Shown one piece after another: positions 18,021 through 28,048 of a stretch of 43,886 nt of DNA. Source of the stretch: Planctomycetota bacterium. GTDB taxonomy: Bacteria; Planctomycetota; Planctomycetia; Pirellulales; Lacipirellulaceae. A model generated the notes under the pieces. That model searched no databases. It saw only the letters and a program-made list of their open reading frames with translations, and was not told where the DNA came from. The position numbers and the translations under genes were made by a program. The DNA lies in assembly GCA_024278955.1 (NCBI GenBank), contig JAJRSE010000085.1, positions 1 to 43,886 of the forward strand, written 5' to 3'. Each line of letters begins with the position of its first letter. Position 1 is the first letter of the stretch.

Positions 18021-21000
18021 CTAAATTTGTCTTTTTTCTAATTGCATGTTCAAACCAAGTCCGCGAATTTCGTTGGTGAGTACGTCGAAGCTAGCCGGCG
18101 TTCCGGCTTGCAAGGTGTTTTCACCCTTAACCATGGCTTCGTAGATTTTGGTTCGACCTTCGACATCATCGCTTTTAACGGTAAGGAGTTCCTGCAAAAT
18201 GTAGGCTGCTCCGTAAGCTTCAAGTGCCCAGACTTCCATTTCTCCGAAGCGTTGGCCGCCGAAACGAGCCTTGCCGCCCAGCGGTTGCTGGGTGATTAAC
18301 GAGTAAGGTCCGGTGCTACGCGCGTGAACCTTGTCGTCGACCAAGTGATGGAGTTTGAGCATGTAGATGTAGCCGACTGTCGTTTCTTGCTCGTAAGCAT
18401 CGCCTGTGCGACCATCCAAGAGCCTTGTCTTTCCGTGACGTGGCAAACCGGCTTCTTCCAGGACATCGTTAATTTCCTTTTCGGTAGCCCCATCGAAAAC
18501 TGGGGTAACGGCTCGGAATCCTAACTTCGACCCGGCCCAACCAAGGTGGGTTTCCAAAATCTGACCGACGTTCATACGGCTAGGCACCCCAAGCGGGTTA
18601 AGCATAATTTGAATCGGGGTTCCGTCTTCGAGGAATGGCATATCCTCGATCGGCAAGATCCTTGAAATCACCCCCTTGTTACCATGCCGGCCAGCCATCT
18701 TGTCGCCGACGGAAATTACCCGTTTTGTGGCAACATAGATTTTGACCATTTGCAGCACACCGCTACGCAACTCATCCCCTCGCTTCATCGAGTTGAGCTT
18801 ACGGTCTCGAAGGTCAATCGCCTCTTCGACATTTGGCCAACTGGAGCGATAAACTTTCTCGACATCCTTCTTACGCTGAGGACTTCGGATTTCAATCGAA
18901 TCCAGCCGGAACATTGTGGCAGCATCTGCGATGAACTGCGGCTCCTGACTATGGACCACCTCGTTACCGTCTTCGTCGGTAAGTTTCTTTTGCAAGATGG
19001 CTTCGATTTCTTCAACCATGCTGGTAAACACAGCTGCGATCGTCTGATTGCCTTCAAGTTCGGCATCCTTGAGCGACTGCTCGAACAATTTACGTTCGTC
19101 TTCGTTGAGGCTCATCCTGCGGGAGAACTTCTGGGTGTCGATGACAATGCCTTCGACTCCAGAGGAAACTTCCAGCGAGTCGTTTTTGACATCTTCGCCA
19201 GCACGACCGAAAATGGCATGCAGCAGTTTTTCTTCCGGGGTTAGCTCGGTTTTCGACTTCGGCGAAACCTTACCCACCAAAATATCGCCCGGTTTGACAT
19301 AAGTGCCAATCTGCACGATTCCGCTTTCATCGAGATTGCGAAGCGCCTTCTCGCTGACGTTAGGAATATCGCGAGTAAACTCTTCGCGTCCTAGTTTTGT
19401 CTCACGAATCTCAACGTCCGACTCTTCGATATGAATCGAAGTGTAAGTATCGTTGCGAACCAGCTCTTCGCTGATAATGATCGCGTCCTCAAAGTTGTAG
19501 CCATCGAACGACATGAAGGCGACCAACACATTGCGGCCCAACGCCAATTCGCCTTGGAAAGTCGCAGCACCATCGGCAAGCACGTCGCCTTTTTCCACTT
19601 TGTCGCCTGGAAGGACAAGCGGTTTTTGATCTTGGCACGTGCGTTCGTTGAGGCCTACAAACTTGCGTAGGTGATGTATCTCGGGACCAATTTCAATGCG
19701 AGTGGCATCGACATAAGTCACCGTACCTTTATGCCCTGCTCGCACTAACATGCCTGAGTGCTGGGCGACATCGGTCTCGAGACCGGTTCCTACGATCGGA
19801 GGCTCGGCAACTAACAGTGGCACGGCTTGCCGCTGCATGTTGGAACCCATCAATGCACGGTTTGCATCGTCGTGTTCGAGGAAAGGAATCAAACCGGCCG
19901 AAACACCAATCATCTGGCTGGGCGCAACGTCGGTGTACTCGATCTTATCGATTGGAACGAGCACAAAGTCGCCCTTGTAACGAGCCACAATGGCTTCGCC
20001 TACCAGCTTGCCATCTTTGACCGGAGCATCTGCCGAGGCAAGGTAGCCTTCCGATTCTTGATCGGCACGCAACCAAACAACCTCGTCGGTGAGCCTGCCC
20101 TTGCTGATCTTACGATACGGGGTAATAAGAAAACCGTAGTCGTCGACCGAAGCATACATGGCCAAACTGGCAATGAGGCCGATGTTCGTACCTTCAGGAG
20201 TCTCAATAGGGCAAATACGCCCATAGTGAGAAATGTGAACGTCGCGTACTTCAAAGCCTGCCCGTTTTCGATTCAAACCACCAGGGCCTAAAGCAGAAAG
20301 GCGGCGTTCGTGCGTAAGCATCGAAAGCGGATTCGTTTGATCGACGACCTGCGAAAGCTCACCGCGTCCGAAGAAGTATTCGATTGCGGCCGAGATACTC
20401 TTGGGATTGATCAAACTACGCGGGGTCATGTCGTCAGCGTCTTTGAGGCTCATCCGCTCTTGGACCGTGCGGCGCAGCTTCAAAAAACCTTTGCGAATTT
20501 CGTCACATGCGAGCTCATCAATGGTACGCAACCGGCGATTGCCCAAGTGATCGATATCGTCGACCTCTGCCTCGGGATCGCCTGCGACAAGCCTTAGCAA
20601 GTACTTCATCGCAGCAAGCAAATCGTCGGGTCGCAAAACCATCTCGCTCTCAGAGACGTTGAGACCTAACTTGCGATTGATGCGGAACCGTCCTACACGT
20701 CCCAATCGGTATCGATTTGAGTCGAAGAATTTCTCGGTAAATAGCGTCCGAGCCTTCTCTAGCTGCGGCGGATTTCCGGGGCGTAGACGCTGGTAGATTC
20801 GGAGCAAAGCCTCTTCATGGCTCGAAGTGTTATCGTCTGCCAGGGCGTTTAGCAGATGGGGCGAAGGGGGTAGTTCCATCACTTCGATGGTCTTCACATC
20901 GGAAGTGCAAATAACCTCAGCAATGTTCTTGCTGATGCGCTGCCCAGCTTCGATGATAATCTCGCCTGCCCGTTCGCTGCCGACCGGATAAACGACATCG

Positions 21001-21734
21001 TCAACGGCGACTTTGCCTTCGATCTTGCCAGCGCTTCGCCCGTCGGTCACCTTCTCTTTGGAAGCGTCGTAGAAGACTCGCAGAATCTCGGCGTCGAGAC
21101 CCATGTTGGGGCTCATGGCTCGCAAAAGCGTCATCGCCGAAAACTTGCCGCTCTGATCGATGCGAACCGTCAGGCTATCTTTTTTAGTAGTGTTGAGCTC
21201 GATCCAACTGCCACGTTCAGGAATCACACGGCAGCTGTGCATCCGTCGCTCGCCGGCTTCCATTTCGCTCACGAAATCGATGCCGGGACTACGGTGCAGC
21301 TGGCTGACCACGACGCGCTCAGCGCCGTTGATAATGAACTCACCGCCGCCAAGCATGATCGGCAGATCGCCGAGGTAAACTTCTTCCTCAACTGGCTGAT
21401 CCTTGACCAGGCGCAACCAGATGCGGAATGGGCGACCGTAGGTCAAACGCAGTTGTCGACATTCGTCAGGTTCGTAGCGAGGCTTGCCCAGTTCGTAGCG
21501 AAGATACTCCAAGCGAATTGTCTTGTCGTAGCTCTCGATAGGGAAAATCTCTTGGAGAACGCTCTCGAGACCCTCGACCTTTCGCTTATCGTTTGAACCA
21601 TTCCCATACTGGAGAAAGCGTTCGTAACTAACCGTTTGGATTTTCGTCAGGTCGGGAATAGCAAAGCCTACTCGCGTGCTGCCAAAAGTCCGCACTTCAG
21701 GGGTAACCAGACGTCGTTGAGCGGTGACTGCCAT
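18021..21734 (-). CDS. rpoB: RNA polymerase subunit beta
   Basis: A 1237-residue catalytic subunit. The rifampicin region (about residues 455-485) reads [19 protein letters not shown] then LSALGPGG. It keeps the residues equal to E. coli Asp516, His526 and Ser531 and differs at Asn518 (Thr), so no classic resistance change is present. The conserved block [19 protein letters not shown] follows. The C-terminus ([20 protein letters not shown]) is canonical. A perfect hairpin GGCAAC-N4-GTTGCC (18005-18020) begins right after the stop and may be an RNA-processing or stabilising structure between rpoB and rpoC. The 316-nt leader upstream is described separately. Confidence 0.97.
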   Translation of the reverse strand: MAVTAQRRLVTPEVRTFGSTRVGFAIPDLTKIQTVSYERFLQYGNGSNDKRKVEGLESVLQEIFPIESYDKTIRLEYLRYELGKPRYEPDECRQLRLTYGRPFRIWLRLVKDQPVEEEVYLGDLPIMLGGGEFIINGAERVVVSQLHRSPGIDFVSEMEAGERRMHSCRVIPERGSWIELNTTKKDSLTVRIDQSGKFSAMTLLRAMSPNMGLDAEILRVFYDASKEKVTDGRSAGKIEGKVAVDDVVYPVGSERAGEIIIEAGQRISKNIAEVICTSDVKTIEVMELPPSPHLLNALADDNTSSHEEALLRIYQRLRPGNPPQLEKARTLFTEKFFDSNRYRLGRVGRFRINRKLGLNVSESEMVLRPDDLLAAMKYLLRLVAGDPEAEVDDIDHLGNRRLRTIDELACDEIRKGFLKLRRTVQERMSLKDADDMTPRSLINPKSISAAIEYFFGRGELSQVVDQTNPLSMLTHERRLSALGPGGLNRKRAGFEVRDVHISHYGRICPIETPEGTNIGLIASLAMYASVDDYGFLITPYRKISKGRLTDEVVWLRADQESEGYLASADAPVKDGKLVGEAIVARYKGDFVLVPIDKIEYTDVAPSQMIGVSAGLIPFLEHDDANRALMGSNMQRQAVPLLVAEPPIVGTGLETDVAQHSGMLVRAGHKGTVTYVDATRIEIGPEIHHLRKFVGLNERTCQDQKPLVLPGDKVEKGDVLADGAATFQGELALGRNVLVAFMSFDGYNFEDAIIISEELVRNDTYTSIHIEESDVEIRETKLGREEFTRDIPNVSEKALRNLDESGIVQIGTYVKPGDILVGKVSPKSKTELTPEEKLLHAIFGRAGEDVKNDSLEVSSGVEGIVIDTQKFSRRMSLNEDERKLFEQSLKDAELEGNQTIAAVFTSMVEEIEAILQKKLTDEDGNEVVHSQEPQFIADAATMFRLDSIEIRSPQRKKDVEKVYRSSWPNVEEAIDLRDRKLNSMKRGDELRSGVLQMVKIYVATKRVISVGDKMAGRHGNKGVISRILPIEDMPFLEDGTPIQIMLNPLGVPSRMNVGQILETHLGWAGSKLGFRAVTPVFDGATEKEINDVLEEAGLPRHGKTRLLDGRTGDAYEQETTVGYIYMLKLHHLVDDKVHARSTGPYSLITQQPLGGKARFGGQRFGEMEVWALEAYGAAYILQELLTVKSDDVEGRTKIYEAMVKGENTLQAGTPASFDVLTNEIRGLGLNMQLEKRQI

Positions 21735-22050
21735 GGGGCGATCTGATCCGATGCTACGAAGTGAGAATTAAACGAAAAAACACCAACGAAAATTCCGCGC
21801 AGTTTTTTTCTGCGCAAAAACTTTTCGACGATGAGTGCTCGTTGAAAAATAACAACAGGTGGTGAGCCACCGACTCTGGTACCGAGGAGAACCTCGCAAT
21901 CAAACGCCTCGTAACGAAACGTCTCGTAACGATTGATTGCTCAGGCATGGCTATTCCTTTGCCCCTTGGTACCAAGAATCCGCAACGCTCACGCAACAGA
22001 CAACCAAGCCCGGTGATTTCGCACCGAACCGAATTGCCTGGGAAACTCGT
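21735..22050 (-). promoter_or_regulatory. rplL-rpoB intergenic leader with attenuator-like hairpin
   Basis: This 316-nt spacer has no credible gene. On the minus strand it holds a tandem-like segment (CGTTACGAGACG then CGTTACGAGGCG, 21901-21930). Nearer rpoB lies a hairpin TGCGCAG-loop of seven A-CTGCGC (21797-21815) followed by GGAATTTTCG. In E. coli the equivalent spacer holds an attenuator and an RNase III site that adjust RNA polymerase levels relative to L7/L12, so a similar role is plausible. The U tract is short and termination strength is uncertain. Confidence 0.4.
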
Positions 22051-22458
22051 CTACTTAATCGAAACGGTCGCACCCGCTTCTTCGAGATCTTTCTTGAGCT
22101 TCTCAGCATCTTCCTTGCTGACACCCTCTTTGATCTTGCCGGGAGCCCCTTCAACGGCATCTTTGGCTTCTTTCAAGCCAAGACCTGTTGCACTCCGAAC
22201 CACCTTGATGACGGCAATTTTCTTATCGCCAAAGGATTCAAGAACAACGTCGAACTCGGTTTGCTCTTCAGCAGCACCGCCAGCGCCTTCGCCTGGGGCG
22301 GCCATCATAACAGCACCACCGCCAGCGGCAGCTTCGATGCCATGCTCGTCCTTCAAGTAGTCGCTTAGTTCTTTCGCTTCTTTGAGTGTCATTCCGGCAA
22401 TCTTGTCGCCCAACTCTTTGGCATCGGCCGAATACTCTGCAACTGCTGCATCGCTCAT
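22051..22458 (-). CDS. rplL: Ribosomal protein L7/L12
   Basis: The 135-residue stalk protein that recruits translational GTPases. The N-terminal dimerisation domain ([19 protein letters not shown]) is followed by an Ala/Gly-rich hinge (about 43-64). The C-terminal factor-binding domain contains [20 protein letters not shown]. It is slightly longer than the E. coli protein (121) at the N-terminus and hinge. It lies 84 nt downstream of rplJ and 316 nt upstream of rpoB. Confidence 0.97.
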   Translation of the reverse strand: MSDAAVAEYSADAKELGDKIAGMTLKEAKELSDYLKDEHGIEAAAGGGAVMMAAPGEGAGGAAEEQTEFDVVLESFGDKKIAVIKVVRSATGLGLKEAKDAVEGAPGKIKEGVSKEDAEKLKKDLEEAGATVSIK

Positions 22459-22542
22459 GACTAAATGTCCTTTCTCACTTGTGAAACTATGGTCTCAATT
22501 TGAATTGTAAAATTGAATCGTAAAAATTCGAGGGTCGCGTTC

Positions 22543-23058
22543 TTATTCTTCTGACTTTTGCTTCACCTGGCTGGCAAGATTGCGGCCTGGGCCAAGTAGC
22601 TGAGCCGAGAGGTTGGCTCCCGGACCTAGCATCTGACCAACCAACAGGCTGAGCTGCTCTTCGCGGCTGGGCCATTTACTGACCGCAGCCACGTCTTCCT
22701 TCGAGAGCCGCTCGCCGTCCATGACACCGCCCTTGGCTGTGAAGGGCTCGTACTCGGCTTGCCCAGCCAACCGCATTACCTCTTTGGCGAGCGAAACAAC
22801 GTCTTCGCCGCCCCAAACTACGGCAGAGGTTCCGCTCGATCCTTCAAACGCCACAGCAAGCGCGGTTCCTTCGGTCGCGCGAGCGGCGAGGCTATTCTTG
22901 ATGACCATCAACTTGATGTTCTTCTCTCGCAGCGTTTTACGCAATTGGACATTGGCATTTGCCTCCATGCCGATAACATCGACGACCAACGCGTCGCTGA
23001 CACCATCCAGCCGACTCCGCACTTCGTTGGTGATCAAATCTTTGAGGTACTTACTCAT
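22543..23058 (-). CDS. rplJ: Ribosomal protein L10
   Basis: A 171-residue protein that anchors L7/L12 dimers to 23S rRNA. The N-terminal rRNA-binding domain includes VRSRLDGVSDALVVDVIGM and KLMVIKNSLAARA; the C-terminal helix binding the L12 dimers is near GPGRNLASQVKQKSEE. Only 42 nt separate it from rplA, so the long L10-binding leader known from E. coli does not fit here. That short spacer carries a CTAAGGGGCTAGGGG tract on the plus strand. Feedback control, if any, must use other RNA. Confidence 0.95.
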   Translation of the reverse strand: MSKYLKDLITNEVRSRLDGVSDALVVDVIGMEANANVQLRKTLREKNIKLMVIKNSLAARATEGTALAVAFEGSSGTSAVVWGGEDVVSLAKEVMRLAGQAEYEPFTAKGGVMDGERLSKEDVAAVSKWPSREEQLSLLVGQMLGPGANLSAQLLGPGRNLASQVKQKSEE

Positions 23059-23100
23059 GAAAAGGAGCTAAGGGGCTAGGGGTGGGGATTGGCAAATGCG

Positions 23101-23778
23101 TTATACGTCCAGCTTAACGCTGGGACTCATCGTGGCACTGATGTAGGCACTCTTCAGGTAAGTCCCTTTGACGGCAGATGGCTTCATGCCAATGATCAAA
23201 TTGACAAAGGCGTCGACGTTCTCGGCCAGCTTTTCCTGATCGAAACTGAGCTTACCAACAATTGCGTGGATGTTGCCGCCCTTGTCGTTGCGAAATTCCA
23301 CTTTACCGGCTTTGTACTCCGCAATCGTTTTGGCAACTTCGGGAGTCACGGTTCCGGCACGCGGCGAAGGCATGAGCCCTCGGGGGCCTAACACGCGACC
23401 CAATGGGCCGACGACTTTCATCATGTCGGGAGCAGCGATACAGACGTCGAAGTCGGTCCAACCGCCTTGAATCTTCTTGGCCAAATCGTCGTCTCCAACG
23501 AAGTCGGCGCCCGCCTCGGTGGCAGCCTCAGCGGCAGGGCCTTTGGCAAACACTACGATTCGCTGCTTTTTTCCGATTCCGTTAGGAAGCACAATCGAAC
23601 CACGAACAATCTGGTCGGCTTGCGTGGAGTCGACTCCTAGACGCATCACAATTTCGACGGATTGATCGAAGCTGGTGCCGTCGAATTTCTTCAACGCGGT
23701 TACCGCCTCAGAAACGGAAAGCGCTTCAGCAGGTTGTTTTTCGACCAACTTCTTCATTCGTTTTGCTAGTTTTGGCAT
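23101..23778 (-). CDS. rplA: Ribosomal protein L1
   Basis: A 225-residue protein of the L1 stalk and E site. It begins [14 protein letters not shown]. The open frame extends 41 codons further upstream, but that part ([13 protein letters not shown]...) does not resemble L1 and overlaps the L11 gene end, so the ATG at 23778 is chosen. Conserved blocks are [20 protein letters not shown] ([18 protein letters not shown]), [19 protein letters not shown] and the C-terminal [18 protein letters not shown]. It lies 106 nt downstream of rplK. In other bacteria L1 autoregulates by binding its mRNA; no such site was identified. Confidence 0.96.
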   Translation of the reverse strand: MPKLAKRMKKLVEKQPAEALSVSEAVTALKKFDGTSFDQSVEIVMRLGVDSTQADQIVRGSIVLPNGIGKKQRIVVFAKGPAAEAATEAGADFVGDDDLAKKIQGGWTDFDVCIAAPDMMKVVGPLGRVLGPRGLMPSPRAGTVTPEVAKTIAEYKAGKVEFRNDKGGNIHAIVGKLSFDQEKLAENVDAFVNLIIGMKPSAVKGTYLKSAYISATMSPSVKLDV

Positions 23779-23884
23779 AAGTTGATTTCGCTTTTTACTG
23801 GCCCTGGGGGGTTGAATCCGCAAGCCGTTAGTCTTGATAGGTACCGGAACTTCCCGGCAATCGCTTTTTCGTTGCGGGCAATCC

Positions 23885-24310
23885 TTAGCCTTCGACTTCA
23901 AGCCCCATGCTGCGGGCAGTGCCAGCGATCATCTGGACGGCACTGTCCATGTCGCTAGCGTTGAGGTCGTTCATTTTTGTGGTTGCAATTTCTTCAAGTT
24001 GGGCACGGGTTACCTTGCCAACCTTGTCTTTGTTGGGCACGCCCGAACCTTTAGCAATGTTCGCAGCCTTCTTTAACAGCACTGCCGCAGGCGGACTTTT
24101 GGTGATGAAGTCGAAGGTGCGATCGTTGTAGACGTTCACAACGACAGGAATCATCATGCCGTTGGCTTCTTTGGTCTTGTCGTTAAAAGCTTGGACGAAC
24201 TGACCAAGATTAACGCCGAATTTTCCAAGGGCGGTACCAACTGGCGGCGCGGGCGTTGCCTGCCCCCCAGGGATTTGGAATTTCGCGGACCCTACTAATT
24301 GTTTTGCCAT
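23885..24310 (-). CDS. rplK: Ribosomal protein L11
   Basis: A 141-residue protein of the GTPase-associated centre, full length. The N-terminal domain carries the proline-rich [18 protein letters not shown], the site linked to thiostrepton and stringent-response sensing. The C-terminal rRNA-binding domain contains [18 protein letters not shown] and ends [19 protein letters not shown]. It follows nusG by 101 nt and heads the rplK-rplA pair. Confidence 0.97.
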   Translation of the reverse strand: MAKQLVGSAKFQIPGGQATPAPPVGTALGKFGVNLGQFVQAFNDKTKEANGMMIPVVVNVYNDRTFDFITKSPPAAVLLKKAANIAKGSGVPNKDKVGKVTRAQLEEIATTKMNDLNASDMDSAVQMIAGTARSMGLEVEG

Positions 24311-24411
24311 CGTTTGCTCTTAGGTTGTTTGCCGCAAGATTCGTTTGAATAGCCGGCGGTTTGTTCTGGTATCTCTCGAGAGGCACGTCGTGGCCGACGG
24401 CTCCAATTTGC

Positions 24412-25209
24412 TTACAATTGCTCTGCCTGCCAGTACTCAAGTTCCACCGGAGTGCTGCGGCCAAAAATATTGATCATGACGGTCACCCGACCGCTGTGCT
24501 CGTCGATCTCACTGACTTCGCCTTCAAAGCTTTCAAAAGTGCCTTCTTTAATTTTGACGCGATCGCCCAGCTTGAACGTGATGTTCAGCTTCGGTGCTTC
24601 GTCGGTCTCTTCTTCTTCTGTCTGTATGATGCGGACCACTTCGTGCGGCAACATCGGGGAAGGTTTTCCGTGAGCCCCGGTAAAGTCTCCAATGCCGGAA
24701 GTCTCCCGCACAGCAAACCAGGTGTCGTCGTTGATGAGCATGTTCACCACGATATAGCCCGGGTAAAGCTTGCGCTGGACCACCCGTTTTTTACCGGCTT
24801 TGAACTCGGTGACTTTTTCCATCGGCACAATAACTTCGCCAAAGAACTCGTCAAGCCCCTCAATGGCGACCTTGCGACGCAAGGCGTCGGCAATCGATCG
24901 CTCTCGGTTGCTCTGAACCTTGAGTATGTACCAATTCATCTTTGACGAATCGTCGGGCTCTTCAGCTACGGCTTCTTCCTCTTCCTCCTCTACTTCCTCT
25001 AATTCTTCCTCAGCCTCCTCCGATTCAGCCTCTTCTACCTCAGCAGCCTCTTCTTCGACAGCCTCATTCGATTCGGTTTCTTCAGGTTCCTCAGAGGAAA
25101 CTTCGTCGGACGACACCTCCTCAGACGAGACAGCCTCGTCCTCCACAACGGTGGGGGCGTCTGACTCGGGCGAGGCCTGATCGGCTAGCTTATTGGATTC
25201 TTCGCTCAC
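24412..25209 (-). CDS. nusG: Transcription factor NusG with acidic N-terminal extension
   Basis: A 265-residue protein with two parts. Residues about 90-265 are a normal NusG: NGN domain starting MNWYILKVQSNRER, with YPGYIVVNMLINDD, then a KOW domain (FKLGDRVKIKEGTFESF) ending in VELEYWQAEQL. Residues 1-89 are an extension of almost only Glu, Ser, Val, Ala and Asp (runs such as EEELEEVEEEEEEAVAEE), which should be disordered and strongly negative. Met90 is an internal alternative start that would give a normal-length NusG. The open frame and position 12 nt after secE favour the longer form. NusG binds beta' and, through KOW, S10 or Rho. What the acid tail contacts is unknown. Confidence 0.94.
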   Translation of the reverse strand: MSEESNKLADQASPESDAPTVVEDEAVSSEEVSSDEVSSEEPEETESNEAVEEEAAEVEEAESEEAEEELEEVEEEEEEAVAEEPDDSSKMNWYILKVQSNRERSIADALRRKVAIEGLDEFFGEVIVPMEKVTEFKAGKKRVVQRKLYPGYIVVNMLINDDTWFAVRETSGIGDFTGAHGKPSPMLPHEVVRIIQTEEEETDEAPKLNITFKLGDRVKIKEGTFESFEGEVSEIDEHSGRVTVMINIFGRSTPVELEYWQAEQL

Positions 25210-25221
25210 TATCGAGACTTT

Positions 25222-25644
25222 CTACAAACCAAAGAGCATGTTGAGGGCTTTATCCAAAACCAAGTCGTACGTAAACAACAAGGCAGCAAGGAAGAAAATA
25301 ACAAAAATCACAACCACCGACGCTCGCCATGTCTCGCTGCGACTAGGCCACGAAACCTTATTCATCTCTGCTTCAACTGAAATCAAAAAATCGGCGAACT
25401 TCGGAAGGTTCACTATCCTAAAACTGGCCCAAGTACCAGCCGCAAGCACGGCGAATGGCATGAGGTACTGTCTCACGACAGACATCATGGCATTGTCCGG
25501 ATCGGGCGTGGCAATCGTACTAAGCTTCCAAGCACCCACAGCAATAGCCAATGCCATGGCGGCAAAGGTCAGCTGTCGGGCAACCTTGCCCTGGCTCCGC
25601 TTGTATCGCGAAGCGACAAACATTCCTGCAATTAACTCAGCCAC
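25222..25644 (-). CDS. secE: Preprotein translocase subunit SecE
   Basis: A 140-residue small subunit of the SecYEG channel. The conserved part is C-terminal: the amphipathic helix and hinge (VEAEMNKVSWPSRSETWR), then the essential membrane helix (SVVVIFVIFFLAALLFTYDL). Two further hydrophobic segments at about 24-42 and 60-78 give a three-helix topology as in E. coli SecE, rather than the one-helix form of many bacteria. It lies between tRNA-Trp (45 nt upstream) and nusG, the common bacterial secE-nusG pair. Confidence 0.93.
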   Translation of the reverse strand: MAELIAGMFVASRYKRSQGKVARQLTFAAMALAIAVGAWKLSTIATPDPDNAMMSVVRQYLMPFAVLAAGTWASFRIVNLPKFADFLISVEAEMNKVSWPSRSETWRASVVVIFVIFFLAALLFTYDLVLDKALNMLFGL

Positions 25645-25689
25645 TTTATTTTCCAGTCACCTTTAGGAAAACGCGAAAATCATCCTGTA

Positions 25690-25765
25690 TGGCAGGGGCG
25701 GTGGGACTCGAACTCACAACCCCTGGTTTTGGAAACCAGTGCTCTGCCAATTGAGCTACGCCCCT
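25690..25765 (-). tRNA. tRNA-Trp (CCA anticodon)
   Basis: A 76-nt cloverleaf including an encoded 3' CCA. Acceptor stem AGGGGCG pairs with CGCCCCT, discriminator G. The anticodon arm is CTGGTTTCCAAAACCAG and the T-loop is GTTCGAGTC. It lies between tuf and secE, a place where many bacteria keep tRNA-Trp. Confidence 0.96.
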
Positions 25766-25845
25766 TTAGGCAATGACGAAGCCTTGAATGACGAATGTCG
25801 AAGGTAAACCTTGCCATCCGTCACTCGGCATTCGCCATCACTTCT

Positions 25846-27045
25846 TTACTCCACAATCTTTGTTACTACGCCCGAGCCAACCGTCTTGCCGCCTTCACGG
25901 ATGGCAAAACGAACTCCGTCGTCCATCGCGATTGGCTTCATCAGCTCGACACTCAGACGAACGTTATCGCCAGGCATACACATCTCGACGTCGCCCACCA
26001 AGTTGGCGGCACCTGTGACGTCTGTCGTGCGGAAGTAGAACTGGGGACGATAGCCGCTGAAAAACGGGGTATGTCGACCACCCTCTTCCTTGCTCAAGAC
26101 ATAAACTTCTGCCTCAAACTTCGTATGTGGGGTAATGCTGCCCGGTTTGGCGAGCACCTGGCCACGCTGAATGTCTTCTCGCTTAACACCACGAAGCAGG
26201 CAACCGACGTTGTCGCCAGCAAAACCTTCGTCCATGGTCTTGTTAAAAGCTTCAACTCCGGTGCAAGTCGTCTTCACGGGAGCTTCAGTCAAACCGATGA
26301 TCTCGACTTCTTCGCCCACTTTGACCACACCACGCTCGATACGACCCGTGGCCACGGTGCCACGACCTTCGATCGAGAAAACGTCTTCGATGGCCATCAA
26401 GAACGGCTTGTCGTTGTCGCGAACCGGCTCAGGAATGTACTCGTCAATGGCATCCATCAACTCGCCAATGCACTTCGCAGAAGCCTCGTCAGAAGGATTC
26501 TCGATGGCTGCTTTCGCGTTACCACGAACCAGCGGCACTTCGTCGCCGGGGAAACCGTGAGTTGTTAGCAACTCGCGAACTTCGAGCTCAACCAATTCGA
26601 GCAATTCCTCGTCGTCGACGAGGTCGCACTTATTGAGGAAAACCACAATACGAGGCACACCCACCTGACGAGCGAGCAAAATATGCTCGCGAGTCTGTGG
26701 CATGGGGCCATCGGCAGCAGACACGACCAGGATAGCGCCGTCCATCTGGGCGGCTCCGGTGATCATGTTCTTGATAAAGTCAGCATGGCCCGGGCAATCG
26801 ATGTGGGCGTAATGCCGATTAGCGGTCTCGTACTCAACGTGAGCAACGGCAATCGTAACGGTCTTGGTTTCGTCACGAACGGTACCGCCCTTGGCAATCT
26901 CAGAATAGGCTTTTGCCTTCGCAAGGCCCTTTTCTGCCTGAACTGCCAGGATTGCTCCCGTGGTTGTGGTTTTGCCGTGATCGATATGACCAATAGTGCC
27001 AACGTTGACGTGCGGCTTGGTACGTTCAAAGGTATCCTTAGCCAT
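25846..27045 (-). CDS. tuf: Elongation factor Tu
   Basis: A 399-residue GTPase delivering aminoacyl-tRNA to the ribosome, of standard length. Motifs: GHIDHGKTT (P-loop), DCPGHADF (G3) and NKCDLVDD (G4), with GITI replaced by the family variant in [16 protein letters not shown], a notable departure. In most EF-Tu this switch I region reads RGITI with a conserved Thr that senses GTP; here [11 protein letters not shown] keeps a Thr-Ile but lacks the Arg-Gly pair. Domains II and III are canonical ([30 protein letters not shown]). It follows tRNA-Thr(GGU) by about 120 nt and is the only tuf in the window; none follows fusA. Confidence 0.95.
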   Translation of the reverse strand: MAKDTFERTKPHVNVGTIGHIDHGKTTTTGAILAVQAEKGLAKAKAYSEIAKGGTVRDETKTVTIAVAHVEYETANRHYAHIDCPGHADFIKNMITGAAQMDGAILVVSAADGPMPQTREHILLARQVGVPRIVVFLNKCDLVDDEELLELVELEVRELLTTHGFPGDEVPLVRGNAKAAIENPSDEASAKCIGELMDAIDEYIPEPVRDNDKPFLMAIEDVFSIEGRGTVATGRIERGVVKVGEEVEIIGLTEAPVKTTCTGVEAFNKTMDEGFAGDNVGCLLRGVKREDIQRGQVLAKPGSITPHTKFEAEVYVLSKEEGGRHTPFFSGYRPQFYFRTTDVTGAANLVGDVEMCMPGDNVRLSVELMKPIAMDDGVRFAIREGGKTVGSGVVTKIVE

Positions 27046-27165
27046 TTTTCTCCCTAACTTCGTTCTAGGTCGGTGTGCTTCTGTGCCAAAATGGAGTCGC
27101 TTGCGAACTCGTTACGTTAAATCTTTACTTGATCTCGTCTACTTCTTACTTTCTCTCCTACTGAG

Positions 27166-27238
27166 AGCTGTTGATGAGACTCGAACTCATGACCTCGTCC
27201 TTACCAAGGACGTGCTCTACCAACTGAGCTACAACAGC
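27166..27238 (-). tRNA. tRNA-Thr (GGU anticodon)
   Basis: A 73-nt cloverleaf. Acceptor stem GCTGTTG/CAACAGC, discriminator U, anticodon arm CGTCCTTGGTAAGGACG. CCA is not encoded. It is the last of the four tRNAs before tuf, equivalent to E. coli thrT. Confidence 0.95.
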
Positions 27239-27345
27239 GAGTAGAGCTGTAAGTCTAAGTCGTTTGCCATAAGTAACAAAACCACTAATTCTCCCCTTGC
27301 ACTCAACTACTTACGACTAACAACTAATAACCAACAACTCCAAAA

Positions 27346-27416
27346 AGCGGGTGAAGGGAATCGAACCCTCGTCATCAGCTTGGAAGGCTGTTGCTCTACC
27401 ATTGAGCTACACCCGC
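27346..27416 (-). tRNA. tRNA-Gly (UCC anticodon)
   Basis: A 71-nt cloverleaf. Acceptor GCGGGTG/CACCCGC, discriminator U, anticodon arm CAGCCTTCCAAGCTG with one mispair, T-loop GTTCGATTC. CCA is not encoded. Equivalent in order to E. coli glyT. Confidence 0.95.
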
Positions 27417-27488
27417 AAACTGAATCCGAAAATCAGAGTGCGGAATCCGGAACCTTCACCTCAACTCCTGTATTCGGTATTCAACTAA

Positions 27489-27570
27489 TGGGGGGTGCAG
27501 GATTCGAACCTGCGAAGGCATAGCCAGCAGATTTACAGTCTGCCCCGTTTGACCGCTTCGGTAACCCCCC
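27489..27570 (-). tRNA. tRNA-Tyr (GUA anticodon)
   Basis: An 82-nt class II tRNA with the long variable arm expected for tyrosine. Acceptor GGGGGGT/ACCCCCC, discriminator A, anticodon arm GCAGACTGTAAATCTGC. Equivalent in order to E. coli tyrU. Confidence 0.95.
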
Positions 27571-27817
27571 GACTGCTCATTAAACTAGTTCATCCATTCT
27601 GACTCAGTGAACCTGTTTTCCGAACCACCTGCCGATTGGTCATTGCGAATCCAGAGCAGAAGGCATTCACCCTCACAACCCACATCCTCAAAAAAACCGC
27701 TTGTAAACTATCTTGTTGAATCTATCCATTCGGCTTCGATCCATCTCAGCGTCCACTGTTTTCGCAAGGTGTCCCCCTTCTTCAACCCGACTTAATCCGT
27801 AGCTAAATCCATGGACG
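27571..27817. other. tRNA-Tyr to tRNA-Thr spacer, no feature seen
   Basis: A 247-nt spacer within the tRNA cluster. It holds only short frames with no resemblance to known proteins, no further cloverleaf and no clear terminator. It is unusually long for a co-transcribed tRNA cluster, so it may hide a promoter for the three downstream tRNAs and tuf. Confidence 0.4.
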
Positions 27818-27890
27818 AGCTAGCGGAGGGAATCGAACCCACAACCTGCTGATTACAAATCAGCTGCTCTGCCAATTGAGCTACGCTAGC
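27818..27890 (-). tRNA. tRNA-Thr (UGU anticodon)
   Basis: A 73-nt cloverleaf. Acceptor GCTAGCG/CGCTAGC, discriminator U, anticodon arm GCTGATTTGTAATCAGC, T-loop GTTCGATTC. CCA is not encoded. It is first in the transcribed cluster, equivalent to E. coli thrU. Confidence 0.95.
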
Positions 27891-27920
27891 CTGATCGGGG
27901 GAAACTTGTGCGAATCAACT

Positions 27921-27948
27921 AATATAGCCGTGTCTCAAGGTGCCGCAA
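27921..27948 (-). promoter_or_regulatory. Candidate promoter of the tRNA-tuf cluster
   Basis: On the minus strand, TTGCGG (27948-27943), a 16-nt spacer and TATATT (27926-27921) lie about 30 nt before tRNA-Thr(UGU). The -10 match is good and the -35 moderate. No other promoter-like pair was noticed in this spacer. Confidence 0.4.
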
Positions 27949-28048
27949 GGCGGGTAAAGCGAATTCCGCGCCAAAATTTTTGATCGCCGGTGCCATCGCC
28001 CGATTTGCCAGCATGGTCGACCCGATCCGCAGTAGAAATTGCCTATTT

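Noticed and set aside
20340..20430. Possible rifampicin resistance in RpoB
   Set aside because: The residues equal to Asp516, His526 and Ser531 are all wild type; one Asn518-to-Thr change alone is not enough to claim resistance.
21754..21996. 80-residue minus-strand frame between rplL and rpoB
   Set aside because: It starts upstream in unrelated sequence, has an unnatural composition and covers the likely leader hairpin. It is not supported as a gene.
24942..25244. 100-residue Leu/Pro-rich plus-strand frame
   Set aside because: It is the antisense of the polyacidic NusG extension; the repeated GAG/GAA codons create an artificial open frame.
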